A stretch of DNA of 64,000 nucleotides, taken from Azohydromonas australica DSM 1124 (GTDB lineage Bacteria; Pseudomonadota; Gammaproteobacteria; Burkholderiales; Burkholderiaceae_C). The translations under genes and the position numbers were made by a program. How positions within the stretch are numbered: position 1 is the first letter of the stretch; each line of letters begins with the position of its first letter. The DNA lies in contig NZ_KE387205.1 of assembly GCF_000430725.1 (NCBI RefSeq), positions 237,329 to 301,328 of the forward strand. The letters run 5' to 3'. Under the pieces are notes generated by a model that was given only the letters and a program-made list of their open reading frames with translations, was not told where the DNA came from and ran no database searches. Below, one piece after another: positions 52,755 through 60,763 of the stretch.

Positions 52755-53066
52755 TCAGCCGGGCCGCGGGACGCAGGCGCCCCGGGCCGTGAACAGCTGG
52801 CCGGCGTGCAGGGCCTCGAGCACGGGGTGGTCGAGGAACTCGTCGAGGGGGAGGTGCCGCGCGTGCAGCACCCGCCCGCGGTCGTCGAGGCGCGCGACCT
52901 CGACGCCCACCGGCCGCCAGCGCAGCCGGTAGGCGAGGCGGTCGGCGCCCGCGATCAGGAACACGTGGCCGCGATCCCCGGCCCGCCGGGCCAGGTCCTC
53001 CAGCTCCTCGGGCGCGCACACGGGGTGCAGCGCCCGGACCGGCATGCGGTGCAGGGCCGTCCTCAT
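52755..53066 (-). CDS. Hypothetical protein
   Basis: 103 residues. CAPEELEDLARRAGDRGHVFLIAGADRLAYRLRWRPVGVEVARLDDRGRVLHARHLPLDEFLDHPVLEALHAGQLFTARGACV. Looks like a small globular alpha/beta protein; no family recognised. Its leader contains a 31-nt hairpin (53080-53110). It sits between two other element genes on the same strand. Confidence 0.6.
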   Translation of the reverse strand: MRTALHRMPVRALHPVCAPEELEDLARRAGDRGHVFLIAGADRLAYRLRWRPVGVEVARLDDRGRVLHARHLPLDEFLDHPVLEALHAGQLFTARGACVPRPG

Positions 53067-53079
53067 GGCGGCTCCTCAG

Positions 53080-53110
53080 CCGTCGCGCCCGGCCGCAGCC
53101 GGGGCGACGG
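53080..53110. terminator. Strong GC hairpin in intergenic leader
   Basis: Nested stem CCGTCGC.CCCGGC-cgca-GCCGGG.GCGACGG with a 4-nt loop, 14 nt before the start at 53066. No T-tract follows, so it may be an attenuator rather than a terminator. Confidence 0.45.
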
Positions 53111-53258
53111 ATCGAGGGACGGTGCCCCGCCCGGCGAGGACGGGGCGCGGGGCCGCGGTGGCGGCCCAGACGGGTGCGGGGTGGAGGTCGGGCATGGCGT
53201 GCCTTCCTGGGTGGCCGAGGGCCGTCCGCGCGGTGGCGGCGGCGGGCCGTTGACGGGC

Positions 53259-53819
53259 TCAGGCGAACAGGTCGCCCTGGACGGTCCGGCTGCGGACCTG
53301 CTCGTTGATCCACTGCGGGTCGCGCGCGAGCTGCACCTCGACCCAGCCGGGGTGGCGGGCGACGGCCTCGCGCACCCAGGCCGGGTAGCGCTCCAGCGTC
53401 GCGGCGAGCCAGCGCCGCACGCCATGGCGGATGCGGTCACGGATCTCCTCCACGTCCACGGGGCCGCAGTACGGGATGGGCGACAGCGGACTGCAGCCCG
53501 CCACCCGCACGCAGCTCGCGAACGAGAACGGCCCGGCATCCTTGTCGCGCTCGGTGAAGACCCAGCGCAGGGTGTCGAGCTTGGCCTCCAGCGGCGTCCC
53601 GGGGTCGGCCAGGGCCGCGACCTCCTGGAGCAGCCGCCAGTGCAGCAGCACCACCTCCTCGTCGGACCAGGGGTCCGGCGGGGTGCCTCCACCCGGCGCC
53701 GCGCCTGCGGCGTCGTGCATGGGCACCCTGGCGTCCTCGGCGAGCGCGTCGGCAGGCGCGTTCCGGCGCAGGGGCTGCCCGCGGGCATCGCGGGCGGGCC
53801 CCGTGGCGAAGTCCTTCAT
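53259..53819 (-). CDS. Hypothetical protein
   Basis: 186 residues. The N-terminal 40 are low-complexity and probably disordered. Then DEEVVLLHWRLLQEVAALADPGTPLEAKLDTLRWVFTERDKDAGPFSFASCVRVAGCSPLSPIPYCGPVDVEEIRDRIRHGVRRWLAATLERYPAWVREAVARHPGWVEVQLARDPQWINEQVRS: a helical protein with three Cys. Family not recognised, but the pattern looks element-specific. CAGGAGGCCACG site before ATG 53819. Confidence 0.65.
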   Translation of the reverse strand: MKDFATGPARDARGQPLRRNAPADALAEDARVPMHDAAGAAPGGGTPPDPWSDEEVVLLHWRLLQEVAALADPGTPLEAKLDTLRWVFTERDKDAGPFSFASCVRVAGCSPLSPIPYCGPVDVEEIRDRIRHGVRRWLAATLERYPAWVREAVARHPGWVEVQLARDPQWINEQVRSRTVQGDLFA

Positions 53820-53851
53820 CGTGGCCTCCTGGGCATGCGGAGGCCGCGCGG

Positions 53852-53877
53852 AACTCCCCTTGGGGGACCGGGCCCCC
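53852..53877. promoter_or_regulatory. Leader hairpin region (GAACTCCCC type)
   Basis: In the leader of the 53819 gene: GAACTCCCC (53851-53859) and the inverted repeat GGGGGACCGGGCCCCC (53862-53877). Related elements stand before the genes at 57929, 59147 and 59648. Confidence 0.35.
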
Positions 53878-53885
53878 GGGGGATG

Positions 53886-54294
53886 GCATCGGCCGGTCGC
53901 GGGGACCGGCGGCGACCAGCGGGTCGCTCGTGGCAGGGCTGGCTGGGCGCGGCAATGGCCGCGTGATCGGTGTGCCAGCAACCGATCGGGGAAGTGCGCT
54001 TTGGAGGGCGGGGCAGGGCCGCCTCCGAAGCGCACGCGGGTGTCGTCGGGTCCGTGCGCCGGTCGGGGACCGGCGGCGACGGGGGACCGTCTCCAGGGCT
54101 TGCCAGGGATGCAGGGCCAGCTGCTGCTTGTGGATCCAACGTAGACCCGGGCGCGGCCGCGGTCAACCGGGCGCGTGCACCGGGCAGGGGGCTGATGGCG
54201 AATGGGCCGCTCCGGAGGGGGCCTTTCGCGTGGAAACGGGATCAGGACGTGCCAGACACTGGGCACGGAGCATCGCCATTGCCGGAGGACATCC
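53886..54294. other. Divergent gap (53819 gene and 54295 gene)
   Basis: About 410 bp between divergent genes; must hold promoters for both. No coding region. GC-rich with many short inverted repeats. Confidence 0.35.
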
Positions 54295-55095
54295 ATGCCA
54301 GCCCAGACGCCGCCGACCATCCCCGGCTCGCGCCTCGCGATGATGGACGAGGGGCGGATCAACGAGCGCATCCTGGCGCGCCGCGTGACCGCGGACTACC
54401 GGCGCGTCGAGGGCGCGAGCGTGAAGATGACGGCGCGCTTCCACAGCGCCGAGGCCAAGCGGCTGTTCGTGCGCATGTTCGCCACGCTGCAGCTCAACAC
54501 GCACTTCATCTCCGTGATCGCCCGGACCCGGCTGGACCACGAGGAGATCGCCCGGATCGAGGCGACGCTGCGGCAGCGCATCGAGCAGGCGCTCCAGGCG
54601 CTCGACCAGGCCATCGACGGCGCCGAGTCGCTGTTCCAGGCCCATGGCATCGGGCACCCGGCCACCTACGACGCGCGGCCGCTGGAGGTCGACGTGCCCG
54701 TGCTGTCCTCCTTCGGCCGCCGCTACCTGGAACTGCTGGGCCGCCTGGACCGCGCCATGCCGATGCTGCAGACGCTGGAGATCCACGACGTGATCAGCAC
54801 GCGCGAGGTCGATGCCCAGCGCGCCGTGCTGAAGCGGCAGGTGCGCAGCATCGCGATCGCGGCGCGCGGCTACGCGGCCCTGCTGCGCCGGCGCATGAGC
54901 GCGCTGGGCTCGCGGCACGCGGGGCCGGACCGGCCGCCGCTGCCGGATGCCGCACCGGCTGCCGCCGTGGCTGCCCTTCCGGCGCCCGAGGCCGCCGACA
55001 CCGATGCCGGGCCGGCCTCACTGGACGAAGGCGCCGTCGCACCCGATGCCTTGGCACCGCAGGGCGACGCCGAGGCGCTCGTGCCGACCCGCTGA
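54295..55095 (+). CDS. DUF1845/AcaB-like protein
   Basis: 266 residues. AMMDEGRINERILARRVTADYRRVEGASVKMTARFHSAEAKRLFVRMFATLQLNTHFISVIARTRLDHEEIARIEATLRQRIEQALQALDQAIDGAESLFQAHGIGHPATYDARPLEVDVPVLSSFGRRYLELLGRLDRAMPMLQTLEIHDVISTREVDAQRAVLKRQVRSIA is the TIGR03761/DUF1845 pattern of integrating conjugative elements. AcaB of IncC plasmids belongs here and activates acaDC, so a regulatory role upstream of the FlhDC-like pair is possible. The last 60 residues are disordered. CGGAGGA site before ATG 54295. Assignment by pattern; moderate certainty. Confidence 0.55.
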   Translation: MPAQTPPTIPGSRLAMMDEGRINERILARRVTADYRRVEGASVKMTARFHSAEAKRLFVRMFATLQLNTHFISVIARTRLDHEEIARIEATLRQRIEQALQALDQAIDGAESLFQAHGIGHPATYDARPLEVDVPVLSSFGRRYLELLGRLDRAMPMLQTLEIHDVISTREVDAQRAVLKRQVRSIAIAARGYAALLRRRMSALGSRHAGPDRPPLPDAAPAAAVAALPAPEAADTDAGPASLDEGAVAPDALAPQGDAEALVPTR

Positions 55096-55536
55096 GCCCG
55101 CTGGCGCTGTCAGGCCGGCCATGGACCGCCAGCACCGAACCATCACCGCCCGCGGCCTCGCCGCGGGCATCCGGATGCCGGGGACGCCGGCCGCCGCGGG
55201 AATGCGGCGCCGTGCCGGCACGGCCCGCCGCATCCCGCCCGGACCTCTCCCGCGGACATGCGGGGGCGCCGCAGACGATACCTGCCCGTGACCAGGCCGC
55301 CAGCCGGCGCCGGCCACCCTGGCCGGGCCGCGGGCGGCGGAGGCGCCTTCGCGCGGCCTCCCGAAGCGGCGAGATCCGTCACGCCGCCGAGTGAAGCATC
55401 CGTGCCGCCAGTCCGGGACGCCGGCGGCACGCGGCCTCGCCTGCGTCCCCGTCGGCCACGCCTTCCGACGACCGGGCGCGGCCAGCACAGAGCGGGTCAT
55501 GGCTGCCGGCGGCTGGTGCCGCCGAGGAGCCCGATC
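55096..55536. other. 440-bp gap, no gene seen
   Basis: Low-complexity GC-rich stretch with Gly/Pro/Arg-type reading frames only; none supported. Confidence 0.3.
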
Positions 55537-55818
55537 ATGCGCAAGCCTTCTGCCGCCCCGGCGGCTTCTTCCACCCGTTCCCCGCGGCCCATGACGGCCG
55601 TCCCGCTGCAGCCCGTGGCCGAGTCTTCCGGGCCACGCCTGCCCGACACCGGCTTCCTGCGCCAGCACCAGGTGCTGGCCTTCGTGCCGGTGTCCCGTTC
55701 CACCCTCTGGCGGCGCGTGCGGGCGCGCAGCTTCCCCGAGCCGGTCCACCTGTCGGAGCGCGTCACGGCCTGGCGCGCCGAGGACGTGCGGCGCTGGATC
55801 GCCGAGCAGGGGCGCTGA
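55537..55818 (+). CDS. AlpA-family regulator/excisionase-like protein
   Basis: 93 residues. After a variable N-terminus, DTGFLRQHQVLAFVPVSRSTLWRRVRARSFPEPVHLSERVTAWRAEDVRRWIAEQ is the AlpA pattern (FLR...VSRSTLWR...FPxPVxLSxRxxxWxxxDVxxWI). Winged-helix excisionase-like; in mobile elements regulates integrase or acts as Xis. Start ATG 55537 with GAGGAG; internal ATG 55591 is a shorter alternative. Confidence 0.88.
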   Translation: MRKPSAAPAASSTRSPRPMTAVPLQPVAESSGPRLPDTGFLRQHQVLAFVPVSRSTLWRRVRARSFPEPVHLSERVTAWRAEDVRRWIAEQGR

Positions 55819-55830
55819 ACGATCCCGGCT

Positions 55831-55859
55831 GGCCTGCCGGCGGATCACACCGGCAGGCC
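55831..55859. terminator. Hairpin after alpA-like gene
   Basis: Perfect 10-bp stem GGCCTGCCGG/CCGGCAGGCC with a 9-nt loop, 12 bp after the stop. Confidence 0.55.
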
Positions 55860-56167
55860 CGTCCACCGCCGACCGCGCAGGCGCGGGAGGCGGTTTGTCC
55901 TGACCGGGTCATCACGCAGTGGAAATATTTCGTAGCATGTTTTCCTGATGTCACTGGCACGTTACCTAGTCCCGGATTGACGAGCAGGCGGGCAACGGTC
56001 GACCGGCACGGGCGGTGCGGCCTGGACATCGCGACAGAGTTCCAGCCGCAGGACGGCCCTCGTCCACCGCATCCCGGGGCGAGGGCCGGCAGCAGTTGCC
56101 GGATCGACCCGGCGCCATAGGTGCCGGGCCGGAGGGTGCAGGCGTTCCACAGGCCACGAGGTACGGC

Positions 56168-57106
56168 ATGGTTGACGAGGAAACGGAAGGCGGTCCGGAC
56201 ACGGCGGCACAGTCCGTCGCGATGCTGCGCCGGGTGCTGACCGGCAGCACGTACGCGGCCGTGGCCGCCGAGTTCGGGGTCACGCGCACGGCCGTCGAGC
56301 GGCGCATCAAGGCCCTGGCCGGCCGCCTCAGCCGGGAGGTGGGGATCGAGGGCCTGAGCGAGGGCGGCACCGCGTTCGTGGGACGGCTGCGCGAGCACCG
56401 GGACGCGATCCTGCAGGCCCTGGAGCGCTTCGAGCCCGCGCCGGCGCCCGCGGCGCGCGCCAGCCGGGTGGTGTCCCCCGAGGAGATGGATCTGGCCATC
56501 AAGCGCATCCGCGGCCGCAGCGCGCAGGCCGCGCGCGACGTGGCCCTGTTCTACCTGCTGTTCGCGACCGGCGCCAAGCCGCTGGAGATCGCGCGGCTCC
56601 GGGTGAAGGACTACGTGGATGAGCAGGGCGAGGTTCGCGTCGAGTCCGTCCTGCCCGCCAGCGCCGCCAACAACGGCCGGCCGCGGCCGCTGTACTTCGC
56701 CAGCCGCAGGCTCGTCGAGGCGCTCGACCTGTACTTGGCGCAGCGGCTGGAGCGCCGCCATGGCATCGGGGAGTCGCAGGCTTGGCGCGGCCTGGACCCG
56801 GAAAGCCCGCTGTTCCTGACGCCGTCGGGGATGGGTTTCCGGATCATCTACCACGGCGAGAAGGGCCAGCACCGCTACCTCTGCCGCGCCATCCTGGAGG
56901 CCTACCGCAAGCTCTTCCGCTACTCGGAGCTCGAGGGCGTGACCGCGCTGTCCGTCCGCCACACTGTGGCGACCCGCCTGTACGAGCGCGGTGCCGACGA
57001 GGAGCAGGTGGGGCTGATCCTGGGCATCAGCGAGCGCAGCGCCGTGCGCGAGATGTTCCCGAGGGAACGACCGACCCTGGCCGTCCTCATGCAGGACCTC
57101 GTCTGA
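56168..57106 (+). CDS. Tyrosine-recombinase-fold protein lacking key catalytic residues
   Basis: 312 residues. N-terminal HTH (STYAAVAAEFGVTRTAVERRIKALAGRLSREVG), then a recombinase C-terminal fold: FYLLFATGAKPLEIARLRVKDY, ESVLPASAANNGRPRPLYF, and LSVRHTVATRLYERGADEEQVGLILGISERSAVREMFP. Against the usual R...HxxR...H...Y set, only the second Arg (VRHT) remains; box I Arg is Lys (TGAK), the HxL position is Leu, the LGH His is Ile, and no Tyr follows. It is probably a DNA-binding protein rather than an enzyme. Start ATG 56168. Confidence 0.65.
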   Translation: MVDEETEGGPDTAAQSVAMLRRVLTGSTYAAVAAEFGVTRTAVERRIKALAGRLSREVGIEGLSEGGTAFVGRLREHRDAILQALERFEPAPAPAARASRVVSPEEMDLAIKRIRGRSAQAARDVALFYLLFATGAKPLEIARLRVKDYVDEQGEVRVESVLPASAANNGRPRPLYFASRRLVEALDLYLAQRLERRHGIGESQAWRGLDPESPLFLTPSGMGFRIIYHGEKGQHRYLCRAILEAYRKLFRYSELEGVTALSVRHTVATRLYERGADEEQVGLILGISERSAVREMFPRERPTLAVLMQDLV

Positions 57107-57251
57107 GCGGGGCTGCCGGACCCGGCGCCCGGCGCGGCGGGACCGGCAGGCCGGGCGCGGCCCCGGTGGCGCAGTCGCCGTCGCCGAGGCCGGCTCCCGC
57201 GCGAGGCCGGTGGCAGGCGCGGGGCAGGGAACCGCGCTGGCGCAGGCGGGA

Positions 57252-57287
57252 CCGCCCTGGAAGGGCCTCGAGGCCCGTCCAGGGCGG
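57252..57287. terminator. Bidirectional terminator between recombinase-like gene and radC
   Basis: Long perfect-type hairpin CCGCCCTGGA-AGGGCCT-CG-AGGCCCG-TCCAGGGCGG between convergent genes. Confidence 0.6.
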
Positions 57288-57329
57288 ACACCGCCCGCGG
57301 CACGGCGGGGAGCGCCCCGCGCCGTGCCC

Positions 57330-57929
57330 TCAGACCAGTCCGCGCTCGGCGAACGAGACCACCTGGTCGGCGCCGACGATCAGGTGGTCGAGGGACTGCA
57401 CGTCCACCAGCGCCAGCGCCGCCTTCAGGCGCTGCGTCAGGAACTCGTCGGCGTGGCTGGGCTCGACCGAGCCGCTCGGGTGGTTGTGCGCGAACGCCAC
57501 CGCGGCGGCGTTGCGCGCCAGGGCTCCCTTGACGACCTCGCGCGGGTAGACCGAGGTCTGCGTCAGCGTGCCCCTGAACATCTCCACCGCGTCGATCAGG
57601 CGGTGCCTGGTGTCCAGGAACAGCACGACGAACACCTCGTGCTCCAGACCGGCAAAGTGCAGGCGCAACCAGTCGCGCAGCACCTGGGGCGACTCCACCA
57701 GCGGGCCGGTGCACAGCCGCGCCCGCAGGCGCCGCAGCAGCAGCTCGCGCGCGACGGCCAGGCGGTGGTCCAGCAGCGCCTCGCCCGTGCCCGCGGCATC
57801 GACCGCGCCGTCGCGGCAGGCCAGCGCCTGCACGTCGGCCCGGGCGGCCCGCATGACGTCCTCGGGAGCGGCAGGCGCCAGAAGCGCGGCGACCAGCTCC
57901 GCATGCGACAGCAATGACAGCTTCTCCAT
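57330..57929 (-). CDS. radC: RadC-like JAB-domain protein
   Basis: 199 residues. C-terminal MPN/JAMM domain: EHEVFVVLFLDTRHRLIDAVEMFRGTLTQTSVYPREVVKGALARNAAAVAFAHNHPSGSVEPSHADEFLTQRL with the HxHPSG...D zinc motif (HNHPSGS...HAD). N-terminal HhH part is short. RadC-like proteins are common on ICEs and prophages; a DNA repair role in E. coli has been doubted. GGAGAACGCC site before ATG 57929. Upstream it has two tandem hairpins. Confidence 0.88.
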   Translation of the reverse strand: MEKLSLLSHAELVAALLAPAAPEDVMRAARADVQALACRDGAVDAAGTGEALLDHRLAVARELLLRRLRARLCTGPLVESPQVLRDWLRLHFAGLEHEVFVVLFLDTRHRLIDAVEMFRGTLTQTSVYPREVVKGALARNAAAVAFAHNHPSGSVEPSHADEFLTQRLKAALALVDVQSLDHLIVGADQVVSFAERGLV

Positions 57930-57951
57930 GGCGTTCTCCGTGATGGAGCAC

Positions 57952-57985
57952 GGGAACGCCGCTCCCCGGCGGGAACGAGGTTCCC
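57952..57985. promoter_or_regulatory. Tandem hairpins in radC leader
   Basis: GGGAACGCCGCTCCC (57952-57966) and GGGAACGAGGTTCCC (57971-57985), 3-nt-loop inverted repeats, upstream of radC on its strand. Very similar to those at 59673-59708. Confidence 0.45.
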
Positions 57986-58312
57986 GTGCGGGGCGCGCGC
58001 CTGGGCGCGCGAAGGATGGGGCAGGTATCGACTGCGACGCCTGGCTGGGCCAGGAACCTCCAGCGGGAGGCTGATCCGGGGATCAGTAGGGACCGCCAGT
58101 CTCGCGCCGGACGGCCTGCCGGGTCTCGCGGCGCCGCCGGCGCCACGCGCAAGGGCAGGCGTGGTGGCGGGATTGCGGGCAGCACGTGGAGCCCTGCCTG
58201 CCGGTGCGGTGGGCCCGCTCGTCCATCACGCACAGGTCGGACTGCACCGGCAGTCCAGTCGCACTGCAGCCGCGCTGTAGAAGTCGTTACGCATGCATCG
58301 GAAATGCCCTGC
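57986..58312. other. Divergent gap (radC and 58313 gene)
   Basis: About 330 bp, no gene. GC-rich. Confidence 0.3.
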
Positions 58313-58585
58313 ATGGCACGGCCGGATCGCGTGAAGATGCCCTTCATCCCCGACATGCATGCCACCGCCATGATCCGCCTCGGCCAGCACATCCGGCTCA
58401 CGCGCCCGGAGAGGGACCTGTTCTTCAGGCTCACCGACATCGAGCCGGCCGGCATCCGCACGCTGGCCGACCTGGATGCCTACGTGGCGCGCTGCAAGGC
58501 GCACTACTGGGGCGTCTCGCGGGAGACCCGCTACCTGCATTCCCTGATCGACCGGGCGCGGGCGCGCTGCGAACGGCCCTGGTGA
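58313..58585 (+). CDS. Small hypothetical protein
   Basis: 90 residues. MARPDRVKMPFIPDMHATAMIRLGQHIRLTRPERDLFFRLTDIEPAGIRTLADLDAYVARCKAHYWGVSRETRYLHSLIDRARARCERPW. The composition and conserved look of YVARCKAHYWGxSxETRYLHSLI suggest a real element gene. Start ATG 58313; Met at residue 9 (58337) is an alternative. Function unknown. Confidence 0.6.
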   Translation: MARPDRVKMPFIPDMHATAMIRLGQHIRLTRPERDLFFRLTDIEPAGIRTLADLDAYVARCKAHYWGVSRETRYLHSLIDRARARCERPW

Positions 58586-58658
58586 AGGATGCCCCGGGGC
58601 ACGGGGCCCCGGGGCAGGCCCGGCGGCTGCATGCGCCGCGCCGCCATCGGCGCAGGCC

Positions 58659-59147
58659 TCACGCCGGCCCGGTGGCGTCGGTGCCCGTCGCGGCGGGCAT
58701 CTCCTCCACGGGCGGCGCCGGCAGCGGCGCGTCGCTGGCGGCCGGCGCCTGCCGGTCATCGGCATCCAGCTGGCGCAGCTTCGCGACCGCCGGCTCGGCA
58801 GGGGCGGTTTCCGGCAGGCACTCGACGGCCAGGTCGGTGCCGTGCGTCACCGCCCGGCGCAGTGCCCGCAGCGGGGTCACGACGAGCGTCGTGCAGGCCA
58901 GCCGCACGAAGCGGCCGACGCGCCGGTCGCGCTCCCTGCGCATGGCGTGCGAGCGCAGGGACTCCCGGCAGAGCAGGTAGAGCGCCATGTGCTCGTGCCT
59001 GGCGTGCCAGTCCGTGTCCAGCAGCGCCAGGATCTCCGCGGCCATGGCCGGATCGCCGGCCAGCCGGTAGAAGCGGACCCAGGCCCGCTCTTCCTCCATC
59101 TCGACGGGGCCCGCGCGGCCGCGCGGGTCGGCTCCATGCCTGTTCAT
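58659..59147 (-). CDS. Hypothetical protein
   Basis: 162 residues. EEERAWVRFYRLAGDPAMAAEILALLDTDWHARHEHMALYLLCRESLRSHAMRRERDRRVGRFVRLACTTLVVTPLRALRRAV then a Pro/Ala-rich tail. A hydrophobic segment near residues 88-105 may be amphipathic. Unrecognised. ATG 59147 has GGAGACCTTTC; leader carries a hairpin (59187-59204). Confidence 0.6.
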   Translation of the reverse strand: MNRHGADPRGRAGPVEMEEERAWVRFYRLAGDPAMAAEILALLDTDWHARHEHMALYLLCRESLRSHAMRRERDRRVGRFVRLACTTLVVTPLRALRRAVTHGTDLAVECLPETAPAEPAVAKLRQLDADDRQAPAASDAPLPAPPVEEMPAATGTDATGPA

Positions 59148-59186
59148 GAAAGGTCTCCGGTCATGGAGGAGCCGCGCACCCCGGCA

Positions 59187-59204
59187 GGGGAGCGCGAACT
59201 CCCC
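59187..59204. promoter_or_regulatory. Leader hairpin GGGGAG-CGCGAA-CTCCCC
   Basis: Inverted repeat GGGGAGCGCGAACTCCCC (on the minus strand GGGGAGTTCGCGCTCCCC), 40 nt before the start at 59147. Related to hairpins before radC and the 59648 gene. Confidence 0.4.
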
Positions 59205-59271
59205 TCGGGGTTGATGACGACGCGGTGGCCGGCCGGAGGGTCCGGGCCGGCCCCGCGTCCGCTCCGGCCGG

Positions 59272-59469
59272 TCAGTGGCGGGCCGACCGGCGGTTGTCCG
59301 CGGCGACGCGGATCCAGGCGTCCGCGATCCGCTCCAGGTAGACGAGGTCGTCGGACTCGATCTCGCGGTCCCGGCGCAGGCGGGCGATCACCTCCTTGAC
59401 CAGTTCGGGATCCTCCCTGGCCAACCGGACCACCATGGTGGCGATCCGCCTGCGGTAGACGTCGATCAC
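59272..59469 (-). CDS. Small helical hypothetical protein
   Basis: 65 residues (first codon GTG 59469): MIDVYRRRIATMVVRLAREDPELVKEVIARLRRDREIESDDLVYLERIADAWIRVAADNRRSARH when Met is written for GTG. Two helices, highly charged. GTG overlaps the stop of the upstream ORF (GTGA), suggesting coupling. Unrecognised. Confidence 0.6.
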   Translation of the reverse strand: MIDVYRRRIATMVVRLAREDPELVKEVIARLRRDREIESDDLVYLERIADAWIRVAADNRRSARH

Positions 59470-59648
59470 GCCACCGCCTCCGCCGGCCGGCGGCCGGACG
59501 CCACGGGCACCTCCCGGCAACGGGGCCGGGCGGGCGCCAGCAGCGCGGCCGTCCTCGCCGAAGGCGTGCACGGGGGCAGGGGACGGCCGGAGCCGCCCAG
59601 CAGGACGCCTACCGGCCGTGTCTCTCGCATTACACGGGGTGCGAACAT
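59466..59648 (-). CDS. Short Arg/Pro-rich ORF coupled to the next gene
   Basis: 60 codons with an excellent AAGGAG site 6 nt before ATG 59648, ending in a 4-bp overlap (GTGA) with the 59469 gene. MFAPRVMRETRPVGVLLGGSGRPLPPCTPSART... looks like low-complexity, so it may be a leader peptide that sets translation of the following gene. A tandem hairpin lies upstream. Confidence 0.5.
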   Translation of the reverse strand: MFAPRVMRETRPVGVLLGGSGRPLPPCTPSARTAALLAPARPRCREVPVASGRRPAEAVA

Positions 59649-59672
59649 CGCGTTCTCCTTCACGGGGCGAAG

Positions 59673-59708
59673 GGGAACGCCTGCTCCCACCGGGGAACAT
59701 GGTTCCCC
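59673..59708. promoter_or_regulatory. Tandem hairpins in leader of 59648 gene
   Basis: GGGAACGCCTGCTCCC (59673-59688) and GGGGAACATGGTTCCCC (59692-59708). Same arrangement, spacing and sequence as in the radC leader. Confidence 0.45.
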
Positions 59709-60763
59709 GTTCGGGATGCCCGGACCGCGAGGGTCCGGGCGGCTCGATGGCGCGGCCGCGAGGCGCGCCATGGAAGGCCAGGCCCTCGACGCCAACGTCG
59801 GGGCCGTGCCCGGTGCCGGCAGGCCGACGGTGCGAGAGGCACCGTGGCTGCCGGGCACATGTCCGGCGGACCGGGCGGTCCGCCGGTTTCACTCCAGGTC
59901 CTGCCGACGGCAGGACACGATCTCGGGCCGCATGGGCGGCCAGTCCGGGCGATGGCCCGGTGACTTCAGGGCGGGTAACGACCGCAACGCCGGCGGCTGC
60001 CGGACTTCAGCGGGCCAGGCCCGGTGAAGGCTTTGCAGGCTCGATACCTGCAGGTAGCGAAGGGAGTTTCGCGCGGCCTCTACCGCCGCCGGTAACGTTT
60101 TGAGCTGTGGCGGACGCTTGCCACTGTATTCCTGCTGCCTGCAGCAGAGGTTGCGCATGGCGCCTGGAGTCTTCGGGCTCGCGTAAGACCGGCTGCATTT
60201 TCGAGGGACCGACCCAGCCAAGTGCAGGGTCAGGGAGCCGGCGTGGCGAGGTGACCGCTTTTCCAGTTCACGCCCAGCCAGCTCAGGGACATCCAAGCCT
60301 TCTACCCATTGCCCGTCGGATTCCGCCCGGAAGCTCAGGGACATCCCTCATAAGGCGGTTCAGCTCCTCATGATGTTGCCCAAACCCTGCTCGTTCGTGA
60401 TCAGCGGGCTTCATCGACACCATGAGGCCAACTCGGCTGGCTGCCCTTTCCGGACGGGATGCGGTTTTAGACGAGCAGGAAGTCGGTGTATTCACGAGCT
60501 GCCAGGAGATGCAGAGGCCAAGCTGCACGACCATTCGTTGACCCACTCCGTATAGGGGGGGCTCATATCGGGGCCCCCTCTGGAAGCCCTGCATTTAGCT
60601 CCTAGAGCATTCATTGCAGTCGAAGAGTTCTTCCACCTTCTGTACAATTTGAAACGGTATCCGAGGCAGCAGAAACTGAAAAGGACGGGAGAGTGCAGTT
60701 GAAGCCCGCCATCCGTAAAGAGAAACGCCGAGCACGGCATGCTGGACAAGCTCTTGTCTGGAT
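59709..60763. other. 1-kb gap; possibly a decayed boundary
   Basis: No gene I can support. Two minus-strand frames (about 59889-60344 and 60283-60594) have protein-like stretches but no recognised family. A 15-bp direct repeat AGCTCAGGGACATCC occurs at 60280 and 60332. A drop in GC after about 60070 marks a change in origin; the element edge or an old insertion may be here. Confidence 0.35.

Noticed and set aside
59889..60344. Minus-strand 151-codon frame in the 60-kb gap
   Set aside because: Some protein-like segments but no family, no ribosome site; kept only as a remark in the gap entry.
60283..60594. Minus-strand 103-codon frame in the same gap
   Set aside because: No recognised domain; could be a decayed gene, not enough support.
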